Origin: a candidate division BRC1 bacterium ADurb.Bin183
GTDB lineage: Bacteria > Sumerlaeota > Sumerlaeia > MWCT01
Reading direction: 5' to 3'
Assembly (NCBI GenBank): GCA_002070185.1
Contig: MWCT01000004.1
Coordinates: 149,319-213,318 of the forward strand
DNA: 64,000 nt
Shown: one piece after another, positions 34,970-44,293 of the stretch
Layout of the letters: each line of letters starts with the position of its first letter
How positions within the stretch are numbered: position 1 is the first letter of the stretch
Made by a program: the position numbers and the translations under genes
The notes under the pieces: model-generated
What the model was told of the DNA's origin: nothing
Database searches by the model: none
What the model saw: the letters and a program-made list of their open reading frames with translations, nothing else

Positions 34970-36135
34970 CTAACATCCTAAAAAAAGCATTTAATCGCAT
35001 TAACCGTATCATCAAGAACTGGGCGGGCATACGGCGCGAATATCGCATCACGCTGGAAGGAATCATCTTTGTCCTTATCACCTTTTTCATAGGATTTGCC
35101 GCCATCAACACAAGCACCAATCTTTTATATCTTATTATGTCCATGATGCTTTCCTTTTTTATTATATCCGGTCTTTTATCCACAAGCACGCTGCGCAAAA
35201 TCAGGGTGCGGCGGCTTGCCGTGCGCCACATCAGCGCAAGAGAAGCGGCAACAATCCCGCTTGAAGTGGCAAACGACAAGCGTTGGATGTTTTCTTATTC
35301 GCTGCGGATCATGGACTATCTTGCTACCGGCGAGATGGTCGGCGTTTGCTATCTTTCGCATATACCGCCTCGCTCAAAAACCAACATCACCTATCGGGTA
35401 TTTTTTCCGCACCGCGGGATTTACAAACTTGCCCGCATTCGAATTGTCTCGCGTTTCCCATTTGGTTTTTTTGTAAGGGCAATTGCCGTTACGCAATCGC
35501 AGGAAATTCTTGTCTATCCGCAGATTATTGACATACGCCCCTTGCTCGAATCCGCAAACGTGGATTTGGGAGAATTTGAGTCCGGGCGCAAAGGTTCGGG
35601 TCACAGTCTTTACGGCTTGCGCGAATACACGCCTTCGGACAGCGCCCGTTTTATTCATTGGAAGGTCTCCGCCCGTTCAAACAAGATTATGTTGCGCGAA
35701 TTTGAAAAGGAAGAGAAAAAAAAGATTACTTTAATTTTTAACAACTCTGCCGCGTTGCCTATATCGAAGGATATTGAAGAGCTTTTTGAGAACGCTGTTA
35801 TTTATACCGCTTCCCTTGCCAAATATCTTATAGACCGCGAATTTCAAGTTCAATTGGAAACCGCCTCGGGACGCGTCTCTTTTGGAATAGGCATATCCCA
35901 TCTTCATCGCATCCTGCGCGCTCTTGCGATGATTAATCTGGAAAAAAAAGGTCTTGAGATTCCAAACATGAAAATGGACGCCGATTCAACAAACATCATG
36001 ATTCATTTTATTCCCGGCTCAAATATTCCATATCAGCCGGAATCTACTCAGGTCATAGATATTACGCGATTTCAATTCATTCCCCAGCTCGGGGATCAAA
36101 TTCCCTATCAGGATTTAAACAAAAATGATGCATAA
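34966..36135 (+). CDS. DUF58 family membrane protein
   Basis: 389 residues, overlapping the previous gene by ATGA. Two adjacent membrane segments (IIFVLITFFIGFAAI and LLYLIMSMMLSFFIISGLL) are followed by a beta-rich region and the DUF58 signature YGLREYTPSDSARFIHWKVS ARSNKIMLREFEKEE. In most DUF58 proteins a vWA-like strand with DxS follows; here it reads LIFNNSAALP, so the metal-site Asp is replaced by Asn. DUF58 genes usually sit with a MoxR ATPase, but none is present here. Probably transcribed with its neighbours. Confidence 0.88.
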   Translation: MTNILKKAFNRINRIIKNWAGIRREYRITLEGIIFVLITFFIGFAAINTSTNLLYLIMSMMLSFFIISGLLSTSTLRKIRVRRLAVRHISAREAATIPLEVANDKRWMFSYSLRIMDYLATGEMVGVCYLSHIPPRSKTNITYRVFFPHRGIYKLARIRIVSRFPFGFFVRAIAVTQSQEILVYPQIIDIRPLLESANVDLGEFESGRKGSGHSLYGLREYTPSDSARFIHWKVSARSNKIMLREFEKEEKKKITLIFNNSAALPISKDIEELFENAVIYTASLAKYLIDREFQVQLETASGRVSFGIGISHLHRILRALAMINLEKKGLEIPNMKMDADSTNIMIHFIPGSNIPYQPESTQVIDITRFQFIPQLGDQIPYQDLNKNDA

Positions 36136-38995
36136 ACTTTCCTCAACGATTTGCATAATTCTTTTTATTATTCTCCTAAATCCCATTGTTTCGAACGCGG
36201 AAAAGAGTCTTTCTTTAAAGGCTTGCTATCCTAATAATACCGCTCTTTTGCCGGAGGCTGTGGATAGCGAGGCGGCGGAAGGCGCTGAGATATTCCCGGG
36301 TATTGTTTGCCAAAAAGCGCATGTGTGGAGCATCAACGGACCGTTGATGATTTATCTGATTTATGCCGACGCCAATATCGTTCAGGTTGAGGTTGAGTTC
36401 AAAAAACTTTCAAGTACAGAAAAAAAACCGCTCTGTCAAATGGGCGAAACAGGTGCGACCATTGCAGCGGCAAGCCTGATGCCATCCATTGCCATTGCGC
36501 CGAAAACCATAAATATCACAGATTTGCCGCAGACGCTTGCCGACGCGCCGCCTCTTATCAAAAACGGCAAATCGGCATTTGATATGAATTCATCTTCTAT
36601 AAAATCAGAATCGCTGATGTCTTTATGCGGAGCGGGATTTATCGAGGGCGGAAAACGGTTTGTGATTGTTGTTGTGGATGGCAGACAGCCCAATCACAGC
36701 ATCGGCATGAATGCGGGGCAGCTTACGGAATATATGCTTTTTCTCGGATGCAGCGAGGCATATCTTCTGAACAAAGATGATACAGCCGCTTTGGCAACAC
36801 GAAATTATGGGGAACAAAATTTATCGCTTTTCAATTCGCCGCAAGGCGGCAGCGAGCCTGCTATTTCTTCGGCAATGCTCATAACAAACCGCAATCCCAA
36901 AGGCAAACCATTTCGATTAGTTTCCAATCCGGCGTCCATAGATATTTTATCCGGCAAGACCATTCCCATTCGCGCGACGCTCATAGATAAGTATAATAAC
37001 ATTCTCAGCACGGAAAACGCGGATATCAAAATCAAGCCCGCCTCGCTTGGCGAGATGCTCGGCGGCTCATTCAAATCTGGCGCATCCACAAGGAGCGGAA
37101 CTATAAACATCGCGATGAAAGGGGCAAAAACGCGGATATCCGCGCGCGTATTGGGAACGCTCAAAGAGATCCGACTTGACCGCGATAGCATCAGCCTTCT
37201 TCCGGGCGAAGAGGTTTTCCTGATGCTAACCGGAATCGCCCCTGACGGCTCTATGCTCAGCATCCCTTCTGAACACGCAGAGTGGACGGCGGACAGCAGT
37301 TGCGGTATTTTTTCTGCTTCGGGGTGCTTCAAAGCCGGCAAAAACAGCGCATCGGGATTTATCGAAGCGAGCGCGGCGGGCGCAAGATGCCGAATCCCTC
37401 TTGTTGTGGGCGAAGAAATTAAAACTATTTCGGATTTTAACGTGGGCGGAGAATGGAAGGTTAAAACATCTTCTCCTCGAATCGCCGGCAGCATGGATAT
37501 CACGGTTGCCAAAATGGAAGAGGAGAAAAAGGTTGTTGGTTGGATGCGGTTTGAGATTGAAAAAGGCGCCGAAAAAACTTCTATGGATATTCAACGCACC
37601 ATCCCTCTTGCCGCAGAACCGCGCAAGATTGGTTTATCCATCAAGGGCGCAGTGCGCAATTGCAGTCTTTACGGTTATTTTGTGGATAGTTTTGAGCATG
37701 AACATAGTTTGTTATTTTCCACAAACATCGAATTCGCAGACTGGTCGCGTCTTGTTGCCGAAATTCCGAAAGGTGTTGCCTATCCGATTGTGTGGAAGCG
37801 TTTTTCATTGGAATCGCCGCCGAATGATAATAAAATATCGGGCACTCTTTTCTTGCAGGGGTTTGAGACGATTTCTGCGCCAGCCCTGCCGCCGCGTTCG
37901 GATAATGATTATCAAATCGGCGAACCGCCTTCTTGGTTGGAACGCGAATTGATTGCGAAAAACCTACCGAAGGTATCAGCAAGTTTTTTCGCTTTCGGCA
38001 ATGCAAATATATCCAAAGGCGATGACGTCGGCAGTCTTTCGTTCAAATTGTTAGAATATTTAAAAAAACGCGGGGGCGATTTTGCCCTTTCCACAGGCAA
38101 TCTCACTTCTGACGGCATGGGTGAAACTCTGGGAGCAGCGCGTTCTCGTTTACTGAACCTTTCTATCAAATTCTATAATACGCTTGGATTTAATGAAAAG
38201 TGCAAAGACCCCTCTCTTTTAAATTATGCCAGCATCATGTTTCCCACTCATTATTCAGTCAGCACCGGGGATATAAACCTTATTGTCCTTGATAATACCG
38301 CAGGCGGATTTACGCTTTCAGATCCGCAACAAACCCCGCGCGAAGCCCAATGGGCTTGGTTGCTGCAAGAGATGCGGCAAACGCGGGCAAATACTTTGAT
38401 TTTCTCCTGCCATGTCTGTCCGATGGGAAGCGTTGTGGATGGATATAACGGAGCCATGAATTCTGTGGAGGCGGAAACTTTTCATAAACTTTTGCTGCGG
38501 GAGAAAAACAAAGGGCGGCGGGTTTTAGTTCTTTCTGGCAATCATTTCGGATTCAGGATGATTGTCCGCGATGGCATCCCTTATATCACCACAGGCGGCG
38601 GAGATGGGTTCCTCGGCAACGTGTCAAATGAGGGCGATATCTGCCATTATCTGGAATTCAACGTTACGCGGAATAAAATTATTTATGCAATTCGCCCGCT
38701 TTTCAACCGTCTGTCATGTATAATGAATCCGCCGAATAAAGAGGTTAAAATCGGGGATGAAATTGAATTTAGCGCGCTCGGAATTATTGACATTCCTGCG
38801 CGGAAAATTAAACGGGAGGTCCCGCTTAGAGACCCGTTCAGTTACCAATGGCAAGTCAGCAACAAGTCGCTGGGAACTATCAATGGGCGCAGCGGCAAAT
38901 TTGAAGCCTTGGCGGCGGGGAATGTGGAAATTTCAATTACAACCGGCGATATGGAAGCCGTTGAAAAAATTGTGATTTTGGAGCCATCAAAATAA
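36125..38995 (+). CDS. secreted fusion of degenerate NAGPA-like and metallophosphoesterase-like domains
   Basis: 956 residues (ATG 36125 or 36128), overlapping the DUF58 gene by 11 bases, with signal peptide STICIILFIILLNPIVSNA. Residues about 60-240 resemble the phosphodiester glycosidase (NAGPA) domain (FVIVVVDGRQPNHSIGMNAG), but the usual NLDGGGS end is LLNKDDTAAL. Ig-like domains follow. Residues about 615-880 resemble a calcineurin-type phosphoesterase (FSCHVCPMGS, VLSGNHFGF), but the first ligands are altered: FAFGNANIS instead of a DxH motif and STGNLTSDG instead of a GDxxD-type motif. Both domains therefore look catalytically impaired. A binding role outside the inner membrane is likely. 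Confidence 0.7.
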   Translation: MMHKLSSTICIILFIILLNPIVSNAEKSLSLKACYPNNTALLPEAVDSEAAEGAEIFPGIVCQKAHVWSINGPLMIYLIYADANIVQVEVEFKKLSSTEKKPLCQMGETGATIAAASLMPSIAIAPKTINITDLPQTLADAPPLIKNGKSAFDMNSSSIKSESLMSLCGAGFIEGGKRFVIVVVDGRQPNHSIGMNAGQLTEYMLFLGCSEAYLLNKDDTAALATRNYGEQNLSLFNSPQGGSEPAISSAMLITNRNPKGKPFRLVSNPASIDILSGKTIPIRATLIDKYNNILSTENADIKIKPASLGEMLGGSFKSGASTRSGTINIAMKGAKTRISARVLGTLKEIRLDRDSISLLPGEEVFLMLTGIAPDGSMLSIPSEHAEWTADSSCGIFSASGCFKAGKNSASGFIEASAAGARCRIPLVVGEEIKTISDFNVGGEWKVKTSSPRIAGSMDITVAKMEEEKKVVGWMRFEIEKGAEKTSMDIQRTIPLAAEPRKIGLSIKGAVRNCSLYGYFVDSFEHEHSLLFSTNIEFADWSRLVAEIPKGVAYPIVWKRFSLESPPNDNKISGTLFLQGFETISAPALPPRSDNDYQIGEPPSWLERELIAKNLPKVSASFFAFGNANISKGDDVGSLSFKLLEYLKKRGGDFALSTGNLTSDGMGETLGAARSRLLNLSIKFYNTLGFNEKCKDPSLLNYASIMFPTHYSVSTGDINLIVLDNTAGGFTLSDPQQTPREAQWAWLLQEMRQTRANTLIFSCHVCPMGSVVDGYNGAMNSVEAETFHKLLLREKNKGRRVLVLSGNHFGFRMIVRDGIPYITTGGGDGFLGNVSNEGDICHYLEFNVTRNKIIYAIRPLFNRLSCIMNPPNKEVKIGDEIEFSALGIIDIPARKIKREVPLRDPFSYQWQVSNKSLGTINGRSGKFEALAAGNVEISITTGDMEAVEKIVILEPSK

Positions 38996-39010
38996 GGGGA
39001 GAGCGTGCGC

Positions 39011-39976
39011 ATGAGTATAAAACTGTGGATGCTGTTGTTGATTATTTGCCCCATTACATCTGTTTGGGCGCAAAATCCTGGGGATGCAAATAACGACAGC
39101 GCTCTTGGAATGGACGATGTCCGTTGTGTTCTGGATCAAATCTTGGGGAAGTCAAAGGCTCCGGGCAGCGCGGATATAAATAACGATGGCGTTATCAATT
39201 CGGCGGATGTTGTCCTTCTTATTCAAACCATAGGAAATATCAAGGTCATAATGCTTGCGCCGGATGTCGTGATGGAATTCATCAAGATTCCAAAAGGCAG
39301 CTTTCAGATGGGCTCCGATGATCCGAACTGGAGCGCGGCGGCTGAACTCCCTATCCATAACATTCAGATTGATTATGATTTTTATCTTGGGAGATTTGAG
39401 GTGACACGCCGCCAATGGAATGTCCTGATGAACACAAAACCCGCCGCCCCCGCCACAGACAATAATCCGGTTGAGAATATTTCTTGGGATGATTGCCAGA
39501 CATTCATCGAAAAGCTTAATGAACTTGGACAGGGCGCGTTTCGCCTTCCATCCGAAGCGGAGTGGGAATATGCCTGCCGGGCTGGAAATGCTGCCCGATT
39601 TCCTTTTGGCGATTCCAACTGTCCGGCTCATATCTGCGACACGTGCGAACTTGATGCGTATGCTTGGTGGTGCGGCAATAATGTTCCAACTGGCATCAAA
39701 CGCGCGGGGAGCAAATCGCCCAATGCCTTTGGGATTTATGATATGATGGGCAATGCGATGGAGTGGTGTCAGGACGCTTGGCATGATGATTATACCGGCG
39801 CTCCCACAGACGGCAGCGCATGGGAGGAGATGGACGCTTTTGAACGCGTTGCGCGGGGAGGATACTGGGATTCGGACGCCGCTGATTGCCGTCCTTCTAA
39901 ACGCTATCATTTGATGCCGGATAGTCAGGACGAGGTAACCGGCGCGCGTATTGTCCTTGTGATTCCATCCGAATGA
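39011..39976 (+). CDS. secreted FGE-sulfatase (SUMF1-like) protein with N-terminal dockerin repeats
   Basis: 321 residues from ATG 39011 (GGGGAG 8 bases upstream), with signal peptide LWMLLLIICPITSVWA. Residues about 22-75 form two dockerin calcium loops (GDANNDSALGMDDVRCVLD and ADINNDGVINSADVVLLIQ). The rest is a formylglycine-generating-enzyme-like domain: FIKIPKGSFQMGS, FEVTRRQWNVLM, PVENISWDDCQTFIEKL, FRLPSEAEWEYACRAG, FGIYDMMGNAMEWCQD, VARGGYWDS. Many such domains are not sulfatase activators but binding or EgtB-type modules. The final RxGFR-like motif is GARIVLVIP, so true FGE activity is doubtful. Last gene of the plus-strand run from 33.2 kb. Confidence 0.85.
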   Translation: MSIKLWMLLLIICPITSVWAQNPGDANNDSALGMDDVRCVLDQILGKSKAPGSADINNDGVINSADVVLLIQTIGNIKVIMLAPDVVMEFIKIPKGSFQMGSDDPNWSAAAELPIHNIQIDYDFYLGRFEVTRRQWNVLMNTKPAAPATDNNPVENISWDDCQTFIEKLNELGQGAFRLPSEAEWEYACRAGNAARFPFGDSNCPAHICDTCELDAYAWWCGNNVPTGIKRAGSKSPNAFGIYDMMGNAMEWCQDAWHDDYTGAPTDGSAWEEMDAFERVARGGYWDSDAADCRPSKRYHLMPDSQDEVTGARIVLVIPSE

Positions 39977-40101
39977 AAAAAATCAGTGTTATCGCACGCG
40001 GAGTCGCCGGCGGAAGAGGTTTATCTAATCCCAAATATCATGCCGGAAGAATAAAAAATCCTCTCGCTTCTAATCGAGATTCATCGTTTTGATTCGGGAA
40101 A

Positions 40102-43100
40102 TCAATGAAGCGCGAAACCTGATTTGGGAAAAACAGAATAATCTGATTCAAATCCGAAAAATTTGAGAACCCGAGCCATCACTTCGTTCCGTGCGGTTGA
40201 GGGATAAATGGTTTCAAAGGGGAAGCCGAAATAAACAAGGCGTCCCTCTTTTATCCCGCTTGGGAACACGCCGGCAAATTGCACGCCCGCCATGTATGTG
40301 TCGCTGTATTTCAAGCAGGTCACGCCTCCCTGAACGGCTTTGATGGAGTCCGGGTATAAGACCTCATAGCCGCTATCCGGGTGTCCATTATTGAATCCAA
40401 AACTCATCCCATCAAAGATGGTATTTGCCAGACCGGTCACAGTAAACGCTCCGTTTGAATCATCTGCAACATAGTCCGCTTTCAGGTAGTTGTTATAGAA
40501 TTCAACGCCATTGGCTTTGTAATCCAAATCCCATCCGATTTCAGCGCCGGTGACAAAAAACCTTCCGGCGTTGTTCAGGTAATTCCGAATAATTGCCTGT
40601 TCTTGAACATTGAAGGTGCTCTCAACGGTGGATTCTTCGCCGGAGCCCCAGATTAAAGCGGCATAAGATGATGGCAGAATATCGCCCGATATAATCGCTT
40701 CGTTGGCGCATGTATCGAATGGCGCTCCGAATTCATGAACTGCTTGACCATGCGTCGCCGCCCATGCGTGGTTTACCCCGCGTCCTTGTGTATCCCAGCG
40801 ATCGTAGCCATCCACGATAAGAATTTTGGGGGCATTTAACGATGCGCCAGTTCTGAAGCCGTAAGTGTCGCTGAAGGATGTTAGTTCACCGGTGCTGGAA
40901 ATCGCTCGAATTCGGAAGTAGAAAGCCTTTTGAACTGGCAGAGCGGGAACTGTATATTCCTTTATTGCGGCGCCTAAAACATCTTTATTGGCAACAAGCG
41001 TCCATGTTGTTAAATTATCTGACATAACAAGTTGAAATCCGCTGGTATTGTCGCCGCTGCTTTGCCATTTTATTTTAGCTCCGCCTTTGCCATCGGCTTC
41101 CACGCTCAAAAGCGTGGGCGTGGGGGCGGTTGTGGTGACGCTTTTTTTTAGGATCCAGTTTTCGGGATCGAACTGAACTAAGAATGGCACAAAGTCGCCG
41201 AGCTCAATATCAAAGGTTTGTGTTTTTTGATTATTCAATACAACAAAAGTCTTAGAGCGTCCTTTGATGTCGCTGACTTGAATATCCACAGGCATAATGA
41301 AGGGATTTCCCACCTGATTTTGCGTGATGGTAACCTTTAATGTGTTCCCTTGTGTTGTCCAACCCCAAACATAGGAAGGACGTCCGGTTCCATAAACCCA
41401 TTGATTGAAAAACCAATCGAGGGACGCGCCATAAAATACTTCATATTCCGCCTGCAATTGCGGTGTGAGAACGGTTGAATAAGCGTATTTTGCATGATAT
41501 GCTTTTGCTGCATCAAAGAATTTTTTATCGCCAAGCACATGGCGCAGCATGTGAAGAACCATTGCGCCCTTTTTATAGACCAGAGCGTCTCTGAATCTAT
41601 CTGCCTCTGGACCAACAATGGCGGGAGAATCCTCGATTGTCCAGGAATTCACATAATTGTGAAAAGCTTCTTTGCTTGTGTATCGCTCAATAAAAAGCGC
41701 TTCCGAATAAGTTGCAAATCCTTCATTGAGCCAGAGGTGATCGTAATGTTGACAAGTGACACAGTCGCCAAACCACTGATGGGCAAGTTCATGGATATTC
41801 TGTCTGCCTCGTCCTTCTGGCGAAGTATTTTTAGGTCCCATGCTTGTGCATGTCTGGTGTTCCATACCCGAATTAATTCCATGCGTTGCTGTAACATATT
41901 TTTCATTTATAAAAGGATATTCTCCGTAAAGTTCCGCAAAAAGATTCAACGCCTCCAGCGTGCCTTTTAAAGCGTTTTGTTCTATTGCGGTATTTTCAGG
42001 GAAAAGATAATGCCCAACAGGCATGGTTTTAGAGCCGTCCTGCGTTGTATATGTTCCGCCGGAATAAACGTAATTAGTGCAGCAGATTGAAACCAGATAG
42101 GTGACCACAGGATAGGTTTCCGAATAATTCCAAATCTTTTTTCCATTGCCGAGGTCTTGGCTATTGAGAAGTTTTCCATTGGAGACAACTGTATATTGGC
42201 TGGGCGCCGTGATATGAAGGTCAATGGTCGCCTTGTCTTCTGGAACATCCTTGCAGGGCCACCAGTTGCGCGCGCCATAGGGTTGGCTGAAGGTATATAT
42301 AATAGGCGTGCTATCGTGCGTGCTCCGGCGGAATGGAGCGCCGAAAGTGCTTTGAAGAGCTGTTGAGTCTGGGGTTCCGGAATAATATACAGAGACGGTC
42401 CAAATCTCCGATTTAATATAGGTTCTGGGGAGAGTGATTATAAGCCAGCTGCTTGCTGTATTGTGTGTAAAGGCGAGACTTTTCCCCAAATCATCGGTAA
42501 CCTTGCTGATAGTTAACCCGCCATTTGTATTTTTAAAATCAAGTACGACCTGCGTAAGTTCATCGGCGGTCACTTCGCCCTGTGCGGTAAGAACAGCGGC
42601 GGGAATACGCGCAGCGGTTGTTATAATCTCAATTGCGAGGTCATAATGGAGGACATCGTATTTATCCTGATCCGGATGTTTGGCGGGCTGGGCAAAAATG
42701 TCGACATCCGCAAAAACTCTAACAAAATGCGTCTCCTCATAATCAAACAGAGAAAAGACAGTGAGCGAAATCGGCGAAGAACGTAAATCGGAATTATCCG
42801 GCGTCGCCAGTTCCAGAGTGTTTTTTTCATATAATTTCAGCCCGCCGTAAGGAAGGGCATATATCATGCCATCGCGTCTGCACAGAGGTTCCATATCAAC
42901 GCGCTGACCGTTCAGAAATAATTCGGGCGCATCTTTAAGCTCTTTGCCTTTGATAAAAACGGCGTAAGCGGTTTGAGCGATATCCGCCTCTTTGGGAATA
43001 TCAAAGGCAAACGCGGCGCGTCCTTTCTTGAATAACGTTGGCTCCTGTTCAAAAAGGATAGTCCTCCCCTCCATGCTGATTTCCCGAGCCGCCGATGTGC

Positions 43101-43155
43101 TGAGAATTATCAAGAACATCATCATAATGAAAAAAGCGGACAAGAAAGCTCTCAT
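40102..43155 (-). CDS. secreted M1-family zinc aminopeptidase with FN3-like and glutamine-amidotransferase-like C-terminal domains
   Basis: 1017 residues with signal peptide FFIMMMFLIILSTSAA. The M1 catalytic domain has INSGMEHQT (430-435), HELAHQWFGD with His455, Glu456 and His459, and the third zinc ligand Glu478 in LWLNEGFATYSE. Beyond about residue 680 an FN3-like domain is seen (GGAKIKWQSSGDNTSGFQLV), then an alpha/beta domain (KILIVDGYDRWDTQGRG, AALIWGSGEEST, GRFFVTGAEIGWDL, GRLVYFGFPFETIYP) resembling class I amidotransferase-like or beta-galactosidase trimerisation folds. Probably removes N-terminal residues from peptides outside the inner membrane. Convergent with the FGE-like gene. 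Confidence 0.92.
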   Translation of the reverse strand: MRAFLSAFFIMMMFLIILSTSAAREISMEGRTILFEQEPTLFKKGRAAFAFDIPKEADIAQTAYAVFIKGKELKDAPELFLNGQRVDMEPLCRRDGMIYALPYGGLKLYEKNTLELATPDNSDLRSSPISLTVFSLFDYEETHFVRVFADVDIFAQPAKHPDQDKYDVLHYDLAIEIITTAARIPAAVLTAQGEVTADELTQVVLDFKNTNGGLTISKVTDDLGKSLAFTHNTASSWLIITLPRTYIKSEIWTVSVYYSGTPDSTALQSTFGAPFRRSTHDSTPIIYTFSQPYGARNWWPCKDVPEDKATIDLHITAPSQYTVVSNGKLLNSQDLGNGKKIWNYSETYPVVTYLVSICCTNYVYSGGTYTTQDGSKTMPVGHYLFPENTAIEQNALKGTLEALNLFAELYGEYPFINEKYVTATHGINSGMEHQTCTSMGPKNTSPEGRGRQNIHELAHQWFGDCVTCQHYDHLWLNEGFATYSEALFIERYTSKEAFHNYVNSWTIEDSPAIVGPEADRFRDALVYKKGAMVLHMLRHVLGDKKFFDAAKAYHAKYAYSTVLTPQLQAEYEVFYGASLDWFFNQWVYGTGRPSYVWGWTTQGNTLKVTITQNQVGNPFIMPVDIQVSDIKGRSKTFVVLNNQKTQTFDIELGDFVPFLVQFDPENWILKKSVTTTAPTPTLLSVEADGKGGAKIKWQSSGDNTSGFQLVMSDNLTTWTLVANKDVLGAAIKEYTVPALPVQKAFYFRIRAISSTGELTSFSDTYGFRTGASLNAPKILIVDGYDRWDTQGRGVNHAWAATHGQAVHEFGAPFDTCANEAIISGDILPSSYAALIWGSGEESTVESTFNVQEQAIIRNYLNNAGRFFVTGAEIGWDLDYKANGVEFYNNYLKADYVADDSNGAFTVTGLANTIFDGMSFGFNNGHPDSGYEVLYPDSIKAVQGGVTCLKYSDTYMAGVQFAGVFPSGIKEGRLVYFGFPFETIYPSTARNEVMARVLKFFGFESDYSVFPKSGFALH

Positions 43156-43189
43156 GATTTACTCCAATAAATATTCAGATTTCAATTAT

Positions 43190-43783
43190 TTAAATGATCC
43201 CTTTTGTGGAGAGCACGCCTTTGATGCGGGTGTCTAACCGCACAGCCTCTGCGATTGCCTTTCCGCATGCCTTGAAAAGGGCTTCATGAATATGATGGGC
43301 ATTCTCGCCATACAAAAGACGCATATGCAAAGTTGCGGCGGCGTTTACAGCAAAAGCGCGGAAGAATTCGTTTGAAAGTTCCGTGTCGTATTCTTTAATT
43401 TTTTCGCGCTTTGTTTCGACCATCCACTTAAGAAAGGGGCGGTTGCAAAAATCAATCACGGCGTGCGCGAGCGTCTCCTCCATGGGGATGAAGGCGCTGC
43501 CGTAGCGCGATATGCCTGACTTATCGCCCAGCGCCTGACGAAAAGCCTGACCGATGCAGATGCCCGCGTCCTCAATGGTATGATGAAAATCAACATCCGT
43601 ATCTCCCGAGCCTTCTATGGTCAAATCAAAAAGCCCGTGTTTTGTAAAAAGATCGAGCATGTGCTCAAAAAAGGGAATGCCGATGCCGCCCTTGAACACG
43701 CCCGCGCCGTCCAGATTAAGCGAGACTTTGATTTGGGTTTCTTTCGTCTTGCGCTCCACAACCGCTTTCCGTCCATTAGACAT
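43190..43783 (-). CDS. hisB: imidazoleglycerol-phosphate dehydratase
   Basis: 197 residues from ATG 43783, chosen because TTTGGAGG lies 7 bases upstream and the conserved RKAVVERKTKETQI follows. The two repeated halves carry the manganese-binding motifs FFEHMLDLFTKHGLFDL, DFHHTIEDAGICIGQA and ENAHHIHEALFKACGKAI. It catalyses the sixth step of histidine synthesis. The N-terminal phosphatase domain found in E. coli HisB is absent, as usual outside gammaproteobacteria. No other his genes are adjacent. It starts close upstream of the M1 peptidase gene on the same strand. Confidence 0.95.
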   Translation of the reverse strand: MSNGRKAVVERKTKETQIKVSLNLDGAGVFKGGIGIPFFEHMLDLFTKHGLFDLTIEGSGDTDVDFHHTIEDAGICIGQAFRQALGDKSGISRYGSAFIPMEETLAHAVIDFCNRPFLKWMVETKREKIKEYDTELSNEFFRAFAVNAAATLHMRLLYGENAHHIHEALFKACGKAIAEAVRLDTRIKGVLSTKGII

Positions 43784-43992
43784 GGGCAATCCTCCAAAAA
43801 GAATTTTCGTCGGCAGGATTCTTTGCATATACAAAGGAAATTCCTGACCGGGCAATCATACAGTGGCAAGAAAAAAAACAAGAAAAATAAAATTGCCTCG
43901 TGATGCATTTATGAATTGACAGCCCTTTTGCGACTTTGGGAAAAGCCCTTTCTGTTGTTTGCTATGAAAACATAACCGCGCAAAAAAACGAT

Positions 43993-44068
43993 GCGCTATT
44001 AGCTCAATTGGTAGAGCAGTGGACTCTTAATCCATTGGTTCCAGGTTCGAGTCCTGGATGGCGCACCA
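43993..44068 (+). tRNA. tRNA-Lys (anticodon CTT)
   Basis: A 76-base cloverleaf can be drawn: acceptor GCGCTAT with ATGGCGC, D arm AGCTCAATTGGTAGAGC, anticodon loop CTCTTAA with anticodon CTT, T arm CCAGG-TTCGAGT-CCTGG, discriminator A and an encoded CCA. The anticodon loop sequence and the D arm match bacterial tRNA-Lys reading AAG. Confidence 0.93.
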
Positions 44069-44076
44069 AAAATAAC

Positions 44077-44115
44077 ACGCGGAGAGCCAGCAATATCAAG
44101 GCTTTCCGCGTTTTT
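44077..44115 (+). terminator. rho-independent terminator after tRNA-Lys
   Basis: CGCGGAGAGCC (44078-44088) pairs with GGCTTTCCGCG (44100-44110) with one G-T wobble and an 11-base loop, followed by TTTTT. It starts nine bases after the tRNA 3' end. Confidence 0.85.
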
Positions 44116-44293
44116 GATTTTTTGCATTCTGTTATAACCCTTATATTTCCTAACTCAAAACGTTTTTTGATTTTTCAATCGGGCGCAAAGGCTTATGAAT
44201 ACAATGCCGTACCGAGATGGGGGCGCGGAATTTGCCAATTAGGTTACGGGTTTTCTCGGCAAGGGCAACGGCTTTTTGGCTTGGAAGCTGAAC

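Noticed and set aside
43916..43944. TTGACA at 43916 as the tRNA promoter
   Set aside because: The -35 match is perfect, but no -10 element occurs at 16-18 bases.
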